Origin: Streptomyces sp. NBC_00663
Lineage (GTDB): Bacteria > Actinomycetota > Actinomycetes > Streptomycetales > Streptomycetaceae
Assembly (NCBI RefSeq): GCF_036226885.1
Contig: NZ_CP109027.1
Coordinates: 3,720,001-3,784,000 of the forward strand
Length of the DNA: 64,000 bases
Direction: 5' to 3'
Shown: piece by piece, positions 32,177 to 40,292 of the stretch
Numbering within the stretch: position 1 is the first letter of the stretch
How the letters are laid out: each line of letters begins with the position of its first letter
Position numbers and translations under genes: made by a program
The notes under the pieces: generated by a model
The model's input: the letters and a program-made list of their open reading frames with translations, nothing else
Told to the model about the DNA's origin: nothing
The model's database searches: none

Positions 32177-33184
32177 TCAGGGAACCCCGGTCCCGGTCCG
32201 CCGGGCCGCCGCCCGCAGCATCGACGCCCCCACGGGCGTGAGGGTGTGCAGTACGGACCCGCCGTGCCGAGTGCTGGCGATCAGTCCCGCGTCTCGTAGG
32301 GCCGTCGCATGGCGGCTGGCCGAGGACGCGGAGACTCCCGCGGCGCGTGCGATCTCGCCGGTCGTGGCGCCGTGGGCGACGGCACACAGGGTGGCGGCAC
32401 GGGCCCGGCCGAGGAGGGTGGTCAGCGGCGCGGCGGACGGGTCCGGCACGGCGGTCGCGGGCGGCTCGTGGACCAGCGGGCAGACCAGTACGGGAGGCAG
32501 GTCCGGGTCGGCGAAGGTGATCGGCCGCTGGAGGTTGAAGTACGAGGGGACGAGCAGCATCCCGCGTCCTTCCAGCCGCAGATCCCGGTCCACCGCGGGG
32601 TGGTAGTCGACGTACAGCACGGGCCGTTCCCAGCGCGCCCAGGGCCCGAGGCCGGCCAGCATGCCCTCCACGCCGCCGTCCATGAACGCCCGCGCCCGGG
32701 CCGCCCGCTCGGCTTCGACACGGGCCTGGACCTCGTCCTCGTAGGGCGCGACCGCGACGTCGTGGTAGGCGCGCAGCAGTCGTACGAACTCCTCCCGCGC
32801 CGTCCGCTCGGCCAGCCGCCCCGCCCACGCGGGCGCGCCCTGCACCCGGTCCAGCACGCCGATCTCCGCCCGCACCCGGCGTGGCGCCGTCGCGAGGACG
32901 GCTTCGAGCCCGGCGTCCAGCCCCTCGGAGGCCTGGAACGGCGTGAGGAAGTCGGGAAAGTAGCGGCCCCTCGGGTACAGCGGCATCAGCACGTTCCGTA
33001 CGGCCCGTTCCAGCCCCTGCTCACGCAGCCGTCGGCGGGTGGTGCGGTGCCACTCCGCGTACGCCCAGCGGCCCTGCCGGGTCTGGAGCCGGTGCAGGCT
33101 GATGGCGATGTCCCACAGCGGGTCGGAGTCGGTGCACAACCGGGTCCTGGCCAGGTCGGCATCACTGAAGTGGACGCGCAGCAT
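32177..33184 (-). CDS. ArsR-like winged-helix regulator
   Basis: 335 residues. The C-terminal winged helix (about 265-330: AATLCAVAHGATTGEIARAAGVSASSASRHATALRDAGLI, then RHGGSVLHTLTPVGA) is preceded by a long alpha-rich domain beginning LRVHFSDADLARTRL. That start is typical of Streptomyces DUF5937/ArsR regulators whose N-terminal domain senses an unknown signal. ATG 33184 has GGGGGGAAC upstream. It is divergent from a secreted-protein gene. Confidence 0.87.
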   Translation of the reverse strand: MLRVHFSDADLARTRLCTDSDPLWDIAISLHRLQTRQGRWAYAEWHRTTRRRLREQGLERAVRNVLMPLYPRGRYFPDFLTPFQASEGLDAGLEAVLATAPRRVRAEIGVLDRVQGAPAWAGRLAERTAREEFVRLLRAYHDVAVAPYEDEVQARVEAERAARARAFMDGGVEGMLAGLGPWARWERPVLYVDYHPAVDRDLRLEGRGMLLVPSYFNLQRPITFADPDLPPVLVCPLVHEPPATAVPDPSAAPLTTLLGRARAATLCAVAHGATTGEIARAAGVSASSASRHATALRDAGLIASTRHGGSVLHTLTPVGASMLRAAARRTGTGVP

Positions 33185-33334
33185 CTAGTTCCCCCCGTTG
33201 AACTCAGCTTTTGCGCTCAGCCACAACAGGATGGCGGCCCAAGGTGGGGTGAGGCGAGCCTTTCCTTAGCCAGGCGTGGCGCATACCGGCGCCCCGGACA
33301 GACGCCTGCGGACAAAGACAAAGGAGCCAGCCCC

Positions 33335-33754
33335 ATGTCGTTACTGCGCAAGGCCGCCTTGATGGCTGCCGCACCGGCCCTGCTGCTCGCCGGATCCGTC
33401 ACCCCCGCCGTCGCCGAACCGGCCTCGCCGCAGCCTCCCGCGGCGGGCGAGTGGGTCCTCGTGGCCGCGAGCGGCGACTTCACCGCACAGGCCAGTTGGT
33501 CCCAGTCGAAGACCTGGGGCTCGACGGCGGGCACGATCACGTTCACGTCCGCCTCGGGCTGGGTCAAGGACCTGGCCTCCGACGGCTACTGCGCCCAGGT
33601 CGTCATCGAGTGGTTCGGCTCCAACGGCAAGTACGACGACGACTACTCGGGGCAGGCCTGCCCCAAGGGTGACGTGGACAGCTTCTCCAAGGCGCCCGGG
33701 GACTCCAGCAGTTGGACCGCCACCAGCTACGTCGTGTGGATGCAGAAGGTCTAG
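33335..33754 (+). CDS. Small secreted protein
   Basis: 139 residues. The signal peptide is ALMAAAPALLLAGSVTPAVA (cleavage after AVA). A beta-rich mature domain has FTAQASWSQSKTWGSTAGTITF and two Cys (GYCAQVV and QACPKG). AAGGAG is eight bases before ATG 33335. It resembles the 13807-14181 protein in size and in its QxCPKG end, but I cannot confirm homology. It is followed 62 bp later by another secreted protein on the same strand. Confidence 0.8.
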   Translation: MSLLRKAALMAAAPALLLAGSVTPAVAEPASPQPPAAGEWVLVAASGDFTAQASWSQSKTWGSTAGTITFTSASGWVKDLASDGYCAQVVIEWFGSNGKYDDDYSGQACPKGDVDSFSKAPGDSSSWTATSYVVWMQKV

Positions 33755-33816
33755 GCACGGCACGCACTTCGCTCGAACCGCACCCCACCCGACCTACTCC
33801 ACGGGGGAGATCAACC

Positions 33817-34404
33817 ATGAACACCCGGACAACGCGCAACCGACTGCTCACCGGCCTGACCGCCGCCGTCGCCGCCGGCACCCTCGCCCTGGGCGCGAGC
33901 CCCGCCTCGGCCTCGGCCTCCAGCGGCTACATCAGCGGCGCCGGCTCCCTCTTCGACGACTTCGGCGACGAGGGGACGCTGTCGACGTCGTCCTACGCGA
34001 GCTCCAACACGACCTGCTTCTGGCAGCGGATCCTGTGGGCGATGGGCGCGAACGAGAGCGCGGGCAACGACTTCGACCTCTCCGACATCGACGGCCACTT
34101 CGGTGCGAAGACCAAGTACGCCACGAAGAACCTCCAGGGCGCGGTGGGCCTCACGGTCGACGGCAAGGTCGGCAACAAGACCTTCGGCAACTTCGACGCC
34201 CAACGGGTCTGGAACAGCGACCTCGGCGAGTACACCGGCCGCCTGACGAAGGTCAGCACGGCGAGCAACGGCACGGTGAAGGTGAAGTTCACCGGGTCGG
34301 CGCACAACTTCTTCATCTACCGCGGCCCCAGCGGCCGTTACACCTTCCCGGACGGGAGCGGCACCTACCGGGACTCGTCCTACTCGCACAACTACTGCGA
34401 CTGA
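33817..34404 (+). CDS. Secreted peptidoglycan-binding-like protein
   Basis: 195 residues. The signal peptide is LLTGLTAAVAAGTLALGASPASA. Residues about 60-125 resemble a PG_binding_1 repeat (FWQRILWAMGANES...TKYATKNLQGAVGLTVDGKVGNKTFGN), the helical fold that binds cell-wall stems. The C-terminal domain (SNGTVKVKFTGSAHNFFIYRG) is beta-rich. No catalytic motif is present. GGGGGAGA precedes ATG 33817. Stop at 34404, then a strong terminator. Confidence 0.82.
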   Translation: MNTRTTRNRLLTGLTAAVAAGTLALGASPASASASSGYISGAGSLFDDFGDEGTLSTSSYASSNTTCFWQRILWAMGANESAGNDFDLSDIDGHFGAKTKYATKNLQGAVGLTVDGKVGNKTFGNFDAQRVWNSDLGEYTGRLTKVSTASNGTVKVKFTGSAHNFFIYRGPSGRYTFPDGSGTYRDSSYSHNYCD

Positions 34405-34422
34405 CCGCCGGGTTACGGGAAA

Positions 34423-34449
34423 GGCCCGCCGGTTCACGACCGGCGGGCC
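34423..34449. terminator. Bidirectional terminator between secreted-protein gene and purH
   Basis: GGCCCGCCGGT-TCACG-ACCGGCGGGCC is a perfect 11-bp stem with a 5-base loop. It serves the plus-strand gene ending at 34404 and the minus-strand purH ending at 34469. Confidence 0.88.
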
Positions 34450-34468
34450 CTCGTCATGCGCGTGCGGC

Positions 34469-36037
34469 TCAGTGGAAGAAGTGCCGCGTCCCGGTGAAGT
34501 ACATCGTCACGCCGGCCTTCTTCGCGGCCTCGACGACAAGCTCGTCACGGACCGAACCACCCGGCTGGACGACCGCCTTGACGCCGGCCTCGACGAGGAT
34601 CTCCAGGCCGTCCGGGAAGGGGAAGAACGCGTCGGAGGCCGCGTACGCCCCCTGCGCGCGCTCGGCGCCCGCCCGTTCGACGGCCAGCTTCGCGGAGTCG
34701 ACACGGTTGACCTGGCCCATGCCGACGCCGACCGAGGCACCGTCCTTGGCGAGGAGGATCGCGTTGGACTTGACCGCGCGGCAGGCCTTCCAGGCGAAGG
34801 CCAGCTCGGCGAGATCCTCAGGACTCAGCGCCTCACCCGTCGCCAGCGTCCAGTTGGCCGGGTCGTCGCCGTCCGCCTGGAGGCGGTCGGTGACCTGGAG
34901 GAGGACACCGCCGTCGACCGGCTTGACCTCGACCGGGTTGGCGGGGGCGCCCGCGGCCTTCAGCACCCGGATGTTCTTCTTCTTGGCGAGGGCCTCCAGG
35001 GCCCCCTCCTCGTAGTCCGGCGCGACGATGACCTCGGTGAAGATCTCCGCGACCTGCTCGGCCATCTCCTTGGACACCGGACGGTTCACGGCGATCACAC
35101 CGCCGAACGCCGACAGCGGGTCGCACGCGTGCGCCTTGCGGTGCGCCTCGGCGACATCCGCGCCGACCGCGATACCGCAGGGGTTGGCGTGCTTGATGAT
35201 CGCGACGGCCGGCTCGTCGTGGTCGTACGCGGCACGGCGGGCGGCGTCCGTGTCCGTGTAGTTGTTGTACGACATCTCCTTGCCGTGCAGCTGCTCGGCC
35301 TTGGCCAGACCGGCACCGGAGGCGTCCACGTACAGGGCGGCCGGCTGGTGCGGGTTCTCGCCGTAGCGGAGGGTGTTCTCCCGCTCCCAGGTGGCGCCGA
35401 GGAAGTCGGGGAACCGCGACTCGTCCACGGGCGCGTAGGAGGACGCGAACCAGGAGGCGACGGCCACGTCGTACGACGCCGTGTGCTGGAAGGCCTCGGC
35501 GGCCAGCCGCTTGCGGGTGACGAGGTCGAACCCGCCGTTCTGGACGGCGCTCAGGACGTCGGCGTACCGCGCGGGGCTGGTGACGACGGCCACCGACGGG
35601 TGGTTCTTCGCCGCCGCGCGCACCATCGACGGGCCGCCGATGTCGATCTGCTCGACGCACTCGTCGGGCGAGGCGCCGGACGCGACGGTCTCACGGAACG
35701 GGTACAGGTTGACGACGACCAGGTCGAACGGCTCGACGCCCAGCTCGGCCAGCTGCCGCTGGTGGTCCTCCAGGCGCAGGTCGGCGAGGATGCCGGCGTG
35801 CACGCGCGGGTGCAGCGTCTTGACGCGGCCGTCCAGGCACTCGGGGAAGCCGGTCAGCTCCTCGACCTTGGTGACCGGGACCCCGGCGGCGGCGATACGG
35901 CCGGCGGTGGACCCGGTGGAGACGAGCTCCACGCCGGCCTCGTGCAGCCCACGGGCGAGCTCCTCGAGACCGGTCTTGTCGTAGACGCTGACAAGTGCAC
36001 GGCGAATGACCCGCTTGGCGTTGCTCTCGGCGGTCAC
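34469..36037 (-). CDS. purH: Bifunctional AICAR transformylase / IMP cyclohydrolase
   Basis: 522 residues; the last two steps of IMP synthesis. The N-terminal MGS-like cyclohydrolase domain (RALVSVYDKTGLEELARGL, LVSTGSTAGRI) ends near 200. The transformylase domain carries catalytic Lys-His in AIIKHANPCGIAVG and the C-terminal SDAFFPFPDGLE. The enzyme uses 10-formyl-THF and consumes AICAR, the ZTP precursor. GTG 36037 overlaps the purN TGA (GTGA). Confidence 0.97.
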   Translation of the reverse strand: MTAESNAKRVIRRALVSVYDKTGLEELARGLHEAGVELVSTGSTAGRIAAAGVPVTKVEELTGFPECLDGRVKTLHPRVHAGILADLRLEDHQRQLAELGVEPFDLVVVNLYPFRETVASGASPDECVEQIDIGGPSMVRAAAKNHPSVAVVTSPARYADVLSAVQNGGFDLVTRKRLAAEAFQHTASYDVAVASWFASSYAPVDESRFPDFLGATWERENTLRYGENPHQPAALYVDASGAGLAKAEQLHGKEMSYNNYTDTDAARRAAYDHDEPAVAIIKHANPCGIAVGADVAEAHRKAHACDPLSAFGGVIAVNRPVSKEMAEQVAEIFTEVIVAPDYEEGALEALAKKKNIRVLKAAGAPANPVEVKPVDGGVLLQVTDRLQADGDDPANWTLATGEALSPEDLAELAFAWKACRAVKSNAILLAKDGASVGVGMGQVNRVDSAKLAVERAGAERAQGAYAASDAFFPFPDGLEILVEAGVKAVVQPGGSVRDELVVEAAKKAGVTMYFTGTRHFFH

Positions 36038-36657
36038 TGGATAACTACCTTTCGTCCCTCAATGCGATAGCCGTTGCGGGCGAGCCGCCCCACGACCTCG
36101 ACGAGCAGCTTGCGCTCGACTTCCTTGATGCGCTCATGCAGAGCGACACCTTCGTCCTCGTAGTCCTCGTCCCGGACCTCGACCACGCCCTGGGCGATGA
36201 TCGGCCCGGTGTCGACGCCGTCGTCGACGAAGTGGACGGTGCAGCCGGTGACCCGGGCGCCGTACGCGAGGGCGTCACGGACGCCGTGGGCGCCGGGAAA
36301 GCTGGGCAGCAGGGCCGGGTGCGTGTTCACGAACCGCCCGCCGAAGCGCGCGAGGAACTCCTTGCCCACGATCTTCATGAACCCCGCGGAGACGACCAGG
36401 TCGGGCTCGTACGCGGCGACGGCCTCGGCGAGCGCGGCGTCCCACTCCTCGCGGGTGCCGTGGTCCCTCACCTTGCACACGAAGGTGGGGACACCGGCCC
36501 GCTCGGCCCGGGCGAGCCCCTCGATGCCCTCGCGATCGGCTCCTACGGCCACGATCTCGGCGCCATATGCCTCGGTACCGCTCGTCGCGATGGCGTCGAG
36601 GAGCGCCTGGAGGTTGGTGCCGGAGCCGGAGACCAGCACGACGAGGCGCTTAGCCAC
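36034..36657 (-). CDS. purN: Phosphoribosylglycinamide formyltransferase
   Basis: 207 residues. It transfers formyl from 10-formyl-THF to GAR. SGSGTNLQALLDAI binds GAR phosphate, NTHPALLPSFPGAHG holds the catalytic His, and FVDDGVDTGPIIAQ carries the catalytic Asp. Start GTG 36657. It is upstream of and overlaps purH, so the two formyl-dependent purine enzymes are co-translated. A palindrome lies between its likely -35 and -10. Confidence 0.96.
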   Translation of the reverse strand: MAKRLVVLVSGSGTNLQALLDAIATSGTEAYGAEIVAVGADREGIEGLARAERAGVPTFVCKVRDHGTREEWDAALAEAVAAYEPDLVVSAGFMKIVGKEFLARFGGRFVNTHPALLPSFPGAHGVRDALAYGARVTGCTVHFVDDGVDTGPIIAQGVVEVRDEDYEDEGVALHERIKEVERKLLVEVVGRLARNGYRIEGRKVVIQ

Positions 36658-36693
36658 GAGGGGCCCTTTCTCGGGGAACGTTCACTCTGTACG

Positions 36694-36703
36694 TTCGTAC
36701 GAA
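36694..36703. promoter_or_regulatory. TTCGTACGAA palindrome in the purN promoter
   Basis: A perfect 10-bp palindrome sits just upstream of the minus-strand -10-like TACAGA (36691-36686), inside the spacer where a repressor would act. The same decamer recurs at 40273-40282 in front of the XRE/sigma-like gene. Confidence 0.45.
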
Positions 36704-36914
36704 TGCTTCGCGCCCCGGGATACGGGGAAGTCTACGAAGCGGCCGAACGCCAGCAACGATACCGGCACTCCTGACGGCCCCCACGGGACGGGGGCGTGGC
36801 CGGAAGGTAGCGTCTGGGAGGGCCCGACTCGGGAACGTGGTCGACGTGCGGTGCGTTTCCGAAGCGAGAGCTCACATCAGACAGCCGTATCACCTAGGGG
36901 AAGACGCTCACTTG

Positions 36915-37706
36915 ATGCCGGACCGCAGCCTGCGACTCCTCACGCTCCCCCCGCATCCGGTGCAGGGAGGGGAGCACCGCGGCGTGCTGCTGCGGGAGCG
37001 CCCCGCCTCGCCTCCCGACGCCCCGTCGGACCAGAAGCCGGCCGAGAAGCCGGCCGAGGACGACAACCCCTTCGCCCCGCCGCCCGAGGGCACCCCGGAC
37101 CGCCCGTGGCGCCCGCGCCGCCCGGCGGGCGACGACTCCTCCGGTGGTGGCGACGGCTCCTCCGGCGGCGACGGCTCCGACTCGCCGTGGGGCAGTCAGT
37201 GGAGCGACCGCCAGCCCGGCCGCTCCTCCGGCGGCGGCTTCGGCGACCGCCCCGGCGGCTCCGGCCCGGAGGGCGGCCCCGGCGGCGGCCCCGGCACAGG
37301 CATGCGCTGGGACCCCACCGACCCCACCCAGCGCCGGGCGCGCTACTCGCTCCTCAGCGGCATGTGGGCGTTCTTCTTCGCCCTGTTCAGCTGGCCGTAC
37401 GTGGCCCTGCTGCTCGGCGCGCTCGCCCTGTACTGGGGCGTCAGCGCCCTGCGCAACAAGCCCCGCGCCGCCGACCCCGACACCCCGGCGCCGGACACCT
37501 CGGGCTCCCGCCCCCAGACCACGGCGGCGATCAGCGGCCTGGTCACCGCGTCCCTGGCGATCGTGCTGGTCGGCGCCGGCTTCACGGCCCAGCTCGTCTA
37601 CAGCGACTACTACACCTGCACCAACGACGCGCTCACCAACCAGGCCAAGCAGTCCTGCGACGACCTGCTGCCCAAGGAACTGCGCGGAATCCTGGGCACC
37701 GGCTGA
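36915..37706 (+). CDS. Gly/Pro/Ser-rich membrane protein with two C-terminal TM helices
   Basis: 263 residues. The first 130 are a low-complexity Asp/Gly/Ser/Pro tail. Helix one is AFFFALFSWPYVALLLGALALYWGVSAL and helix two is AAISGLVTASLAIVLVGAGFTAQLVY, followed by a short outer segment with two Cys (YYTCTND and QSCDDLL). This resembles DUF4190-type actinobacterial proteins. TTG 36912 directly before ATG 36915 is an alternative start, with GGGGA ten bases upstream. It converges on the perM-like gene with 3 bp between the stops. Confidence 0.8.
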   Translation: MPDRSLRLLTLPPHPVQGGEHRGVLLRERPASPPDAPSDQKPAEKPAEDDNPFAPPPEGTPDRPWRPRRPAGDDSSGGGDGSSGGDGSDSPWGSQWSDRQPGRSSGGGFGDRPGGSGPEGGPGGGPGTGMRWDPTDPTQRRARYSLLSGMWAFFFALFSWPYVALLLGALALYWGVSALRNKPRAADPDTPAPDTSGSRPQTTAAISGLVTASLAIVLVGAGFTAQLVYSDYYTCTNDALTNQAKQSCDDLLPKELRGILGTG

Positions 37707-37709
37707 CCC

Positions 37710-40196
37710 TCACTCCGTGTCCGACGCCTCCCTGAGCGCCGCCCAGCGGGCTTCACGGGAGGCGTCGTCGTCGTGCCAGGGGGGCTGGGTCACCGGGGCG
37801 CCCGGAGGCGAGGCCTGGTGGGGGTCGACGGGCAGGAAGTCGTACGGCTCGAACGTCCCGTCGTCAGCGTCGACTTCGTAGGCCGAGGACCCCACCACGG
37901 CCGCCCGCCCCCCACGCGCCCTACGGGAGAACCAACGGTTCCGGGAGGCTTTGGGGGCGGGGGCGGGGGCCTGGGGGGTGGGGGCTTTGGGGGCGGGGGT
38001 CTCGGGGGTGTAGGCCTTGGGGGCGGGGGTCTCGGGGGTGTAGGCCTTGGGGGCGGGGGTCTCGGGGGTGTAGGCCTTGGGGGCGGGGGTCTCGGGGGTG
38101 GACGTCTGGGCGGCGGATGCCTGAGGGACGGACGCCTGAGGGGCTGACGCCCGGGCGGTGGACGCCTGAGGGGCTGACGCCCGGGCGGTGGACGCCTGAG
38201 GGGCTGACGCCCGGGCGGTGGACGCCTGAGGGGCTGACGCCCGGGCGGTGGACGCCTGAGGGGCGGACGCCTGAGGGGCGGACGCCTGGGAGACAGACAC
38301 CTGGGGGACGGAGTTCCTGGGGGCCGCGGCCCCGCCGGCGTTCTTCCGGCGCCCGAACCAGCGCCTCGCCGTCCGTGCCGTCGCCTCCTGCCCCACCGCG
38401 GCCCCCACGGCCCAATCGGCCCCCGCGGAGCCCACAGAACCCGCGGAGCCCACAAAGCCCGCAGAACCCGCGGAGCCCGCAGAACCCACCGGCTCCCGCG
38501 CCCCGGCCTCCGGCCCCTCACCCCGAGACGCCAACGCCTCACCCCGAGACGCCGGCCCCTCACCCCGAGACGCCAACGCCTCACCCCGAGACGCCGGCCC
38601 CTCACCCCGAGACGCCAACGCCTCACCCCGAGACGCCAACGCATCTCCCCGAGACGCCAGCGTTTCTCCCCGCGACGCGGCTGCCTTGGGCGCCCGTGCC
38701 CGCCGTGCTCCGCGGTCCCGCCGCTCGCGCCGCTCTCGTCGCTGGCGGCAGCGCCAGGCCCGCAGGCCCAGTGCCGTGGGGATCGCCGTCGCCGCGGTCC
38801 ACAGCAGTGTCGCCGCTCCGGTCAGCCACCACACCGGCCCGAACCAGGCCAGCGCGGCCACCCCGAGCGGTCCGCCCGCGAGCGCGGCGAGCACCGCGAC
38901 CGCGACCGCGCAGAGGGCGGCGGCGAGCCCGGCGGTACCGGCCGTCCGCCCTCGCGACCAGGGCTCGGCGCCCTGGCCCGCCCGCACTCCACCGGGCACC
39001 GCACCGACCCTGCCGTGCACCCCGGCGGCCCTCCTCGTCCGAGGGTCGCCCAGCGCTCCGGCTCCCCCGCTCCGCCCCGCGCCCGACGTGTCGACACCGC
39101 CCGTACCCCCACCGCCCGAACGTCCGCCCCTGCGCCCCCGCCCCCCGCTCGCCGCCCCCGCCACGAACCACCCCACCGTCACCCCGGCCACCAACGGCAC
39201 CGTTCCGGCGGTCCAGTTGAGCCATGTCCCCGGCCCCGTCTCGGGCACCGCCGCCAGCAGCGGGAACGGCGGCAGAAGCGGTGCCGGTGCGGAGGAGAGC
39301 GGGCCCACGACATGCCCCGCGCCCAGCGCGAACCCGGGCCCGACGGCGTACGACACCGCCCAGACGGCCGCGTTCGGCACCAGCGCGGCACACAGCAACA
39401 GCACGGCGAACCGGCCCGACCAGCCCTCCGTCAACTGGAGGAAGGAGGCCCGTGCCGCCCCGCCGTGCCACACCAGCGACGACGCCAGCAGCAGCGCACC
39501 GCCACCGATGAGCAGGGCGACCCCGGCACCCGCCGCCCGCGCCGCCGCCGCCAGTCGCTGACGGGCGTCCGGGCCCAGGACGAGCCGGCGGACCGACGCC
39601 GGCAGCAGGAGCAGCGCGCTGTCGACGGGGCCGCGCGGGCGGCCGTACGCCGTCCAGACGCCCGCGCCCGCCGCCGTCGCCACCACGAGCGGCACGCACA
39701 CCCCGGTCCACACCCACGACGGCCGCAGTTCGCCGCCCGCCGCGTACAGCGCGGCCCCGGTGCCGACGGCCAGATAGCCGAGGACGACACCCGTGAACGC
39801 CGCCCGTCCCGAGACGCCGGCCAGGTCCTCGTCGTCGGCGACCGCGTCGCGCGCCGCCCGGTGCACCAGCCACACCGGCAGGATCAGCAGCAGCAACGGT
39901 GTGACGCCGACCGGTGCCGGGACCCCGGACAGCGTGTCCGTGCGGACCAGTTCCGCGCCGTGCGCGAGCAGCCACAGTCCCGCCGCGACATGCAGGGCGC
40001 CGCCCGGCCCGCTGTCCGGATACGGCGAGCTGATCCACAGCACCATCACCAGCACGGCGAGCGAGCCGAGTCCGAGTCCCGCCGCGAGCGCCCCGCCGAG
40101 CAGGCCCGCGGCCAGTCCCGGCGAACGGTCGCGCCACCGGGTGAGCAGGGACGACAGAGGCGTTCGGCGAAGGGTCATCTGGATCACGACCGCCAT
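37710..40196 (-). CDS. PerM-like (DUF6350) polytopic membrane protein with repeat-rich C-terminal tail
   Basis: 828 residues. The N-terminal ~340 residues contain about eight helices (e.g. AGLLGGALAAGLGLGSLAVLVMVLW and TPLLLLILPVWLVHRAARDAV), with another pair around 420-480. This matches the family of mycobacterial PerM (Rv0955), and in Mycobacterium tuberculosis perM is also next to purN-purH and near sucCD. PerM is linked to cell division and persistence. The C-terminal ~350 residues are low complexity: ASRGEAL/GEGP heptads, SAG repeats, PQASTARASA and PETPAPKAYT decads. Start ATG 40196; ATG 40178 (MTLRRTP) is an alternative. Confidence 0.85.
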   Translation of the reverse strand: MAVVIQMTLRRTPLSSLLTRWRDRSPGLAAGLLGGALAAGLGLGSLAVLVMVLWISSPYPDSGPGGALHVAAGLWLLAHGAELVRTDTLSGVPAPVGVTPLLLLILPVWLVHRAARDAVADDEDLAGVSGRAAFTGVVLGYLAVGTGAALYAAGGELRPSWVWTGVCVPLVVATAAGAGVWTAYGRPRGPVDSALLLLPASVRRLVLGPDARQRLAAAARAAGAGVALLIGGGALLLASSLVWHGGAARASFLQLTEGWSGRFAVLLLCAALVPNAAVWAVSYAVGPGFALGAGHVVGPLSSAPAPLLPPFPLLAAVPETGPGTWLNWTAGTVPLVAGVTVGWFVAGAASGGRGRRGGRSGGGGTGGVDTSGAGRSGGAGALGDPRTRRAAGVHGRVGAVPGGVRAGQGAEPWSRGRTAGTAGLAAALCAVAVAVLAALAGGPLGVAALAWFGPVWWLTGAATLLWTAATAIPTALGLRAWRCRQRRERRERRDRGARRARAPKAAASRGETLASRGDALASRGEALASRGEGPASRGEALASRGEGPASRGEALASRGEGPEAGAREPVGSAGSAGSAGFVGSAGSVGSAGADWAVGAAVGQEATARTARRWFGRRKNAGGAAAPRNSVPQVSVSQASAPQASAPQASTARASAPQASTARASAPQASTARASAPQASTARASAPQASVPQASAAQTSTPETPAPKAYTPETPAPKAYTPETPAPKAYTPETPAPKAPTPQAPAPAPKASRNRWFSRRARGGRAAVVGSSAYEVDADDGTFEPYDFLPVDPHQASPPGAPVTQPPWHDDDASREARWAALREASDTE
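37981..38100 (-). repeat. 30-bp minisatellite A inside the PerM-like gene
   Basis: Three perfect units at 38011-38040, 38041-38070 and 38071-38100, and one diverged copy at 37981-38010. On the minus strand each codes a ten-residue PETPAPKAYT unit. The period is a multiple of three, so copy-number change keeps the frame. Confidence 0.95.
38131..38290 (-). repeat. 30-bp minisatellite B inside the PerM-like gene
   Basis: Four perfect units at 38131, 38161, 38191 and 38221, then shorter 15-bp variants to about 38290. Each unit codes the decad ASTARASAPQ. The 15-bp sub-repeat (xASAPQ-type) suggests the 30-mer arose by doubling. Confidence 0.95.
38512..38680 (-). repeat. 21-bp minisatellite C inside the PerM-like gene
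   Basis: About eight units of a heptapeptide alternate ASRGEAL and ASRGEGP, making a 42-bp higher-order repeat. Each unit carries one Arg-Gly-Glu, so the tail is highly charged. It flanks SAG-type 9- to 15-bp repeats at 38425-38500. Confidence 0.92.
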
Positions 40197-40238
40197 GGTC
40201 CCAACGACACGCGCTTTCCCGTCGTAACAGGCGAACCC

Positions 40239-40283
40239 TTGTCGTGTCGCTCAATATACGACTATGTACTTTTTCGTACGAAA
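40239..40283 (+). promoter_or_regulatory. Promoter and palindrome upstream of the XRE/sigma-like gene
   Basis: TTGTCG (40239-40244) and TATGTA (40263-40268) form a -35/-10 pair with an 18-bp spacer. The predicted start near 40275 falls inside TTTCGTACGAAA (40272-40283), a perfect 12-bp palindrome. A protein bound here would overlap +1, the usual place for an autorepressor. Confidence 0.5.
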
Positions 40284-40292
40284 GGGCGCCCC

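Noticed and set aside
37981..38680. Repeat arrays as a CRISPR
   Set aside because: Units are directly adjacent without spacers and code for in-frame peptide repeats.
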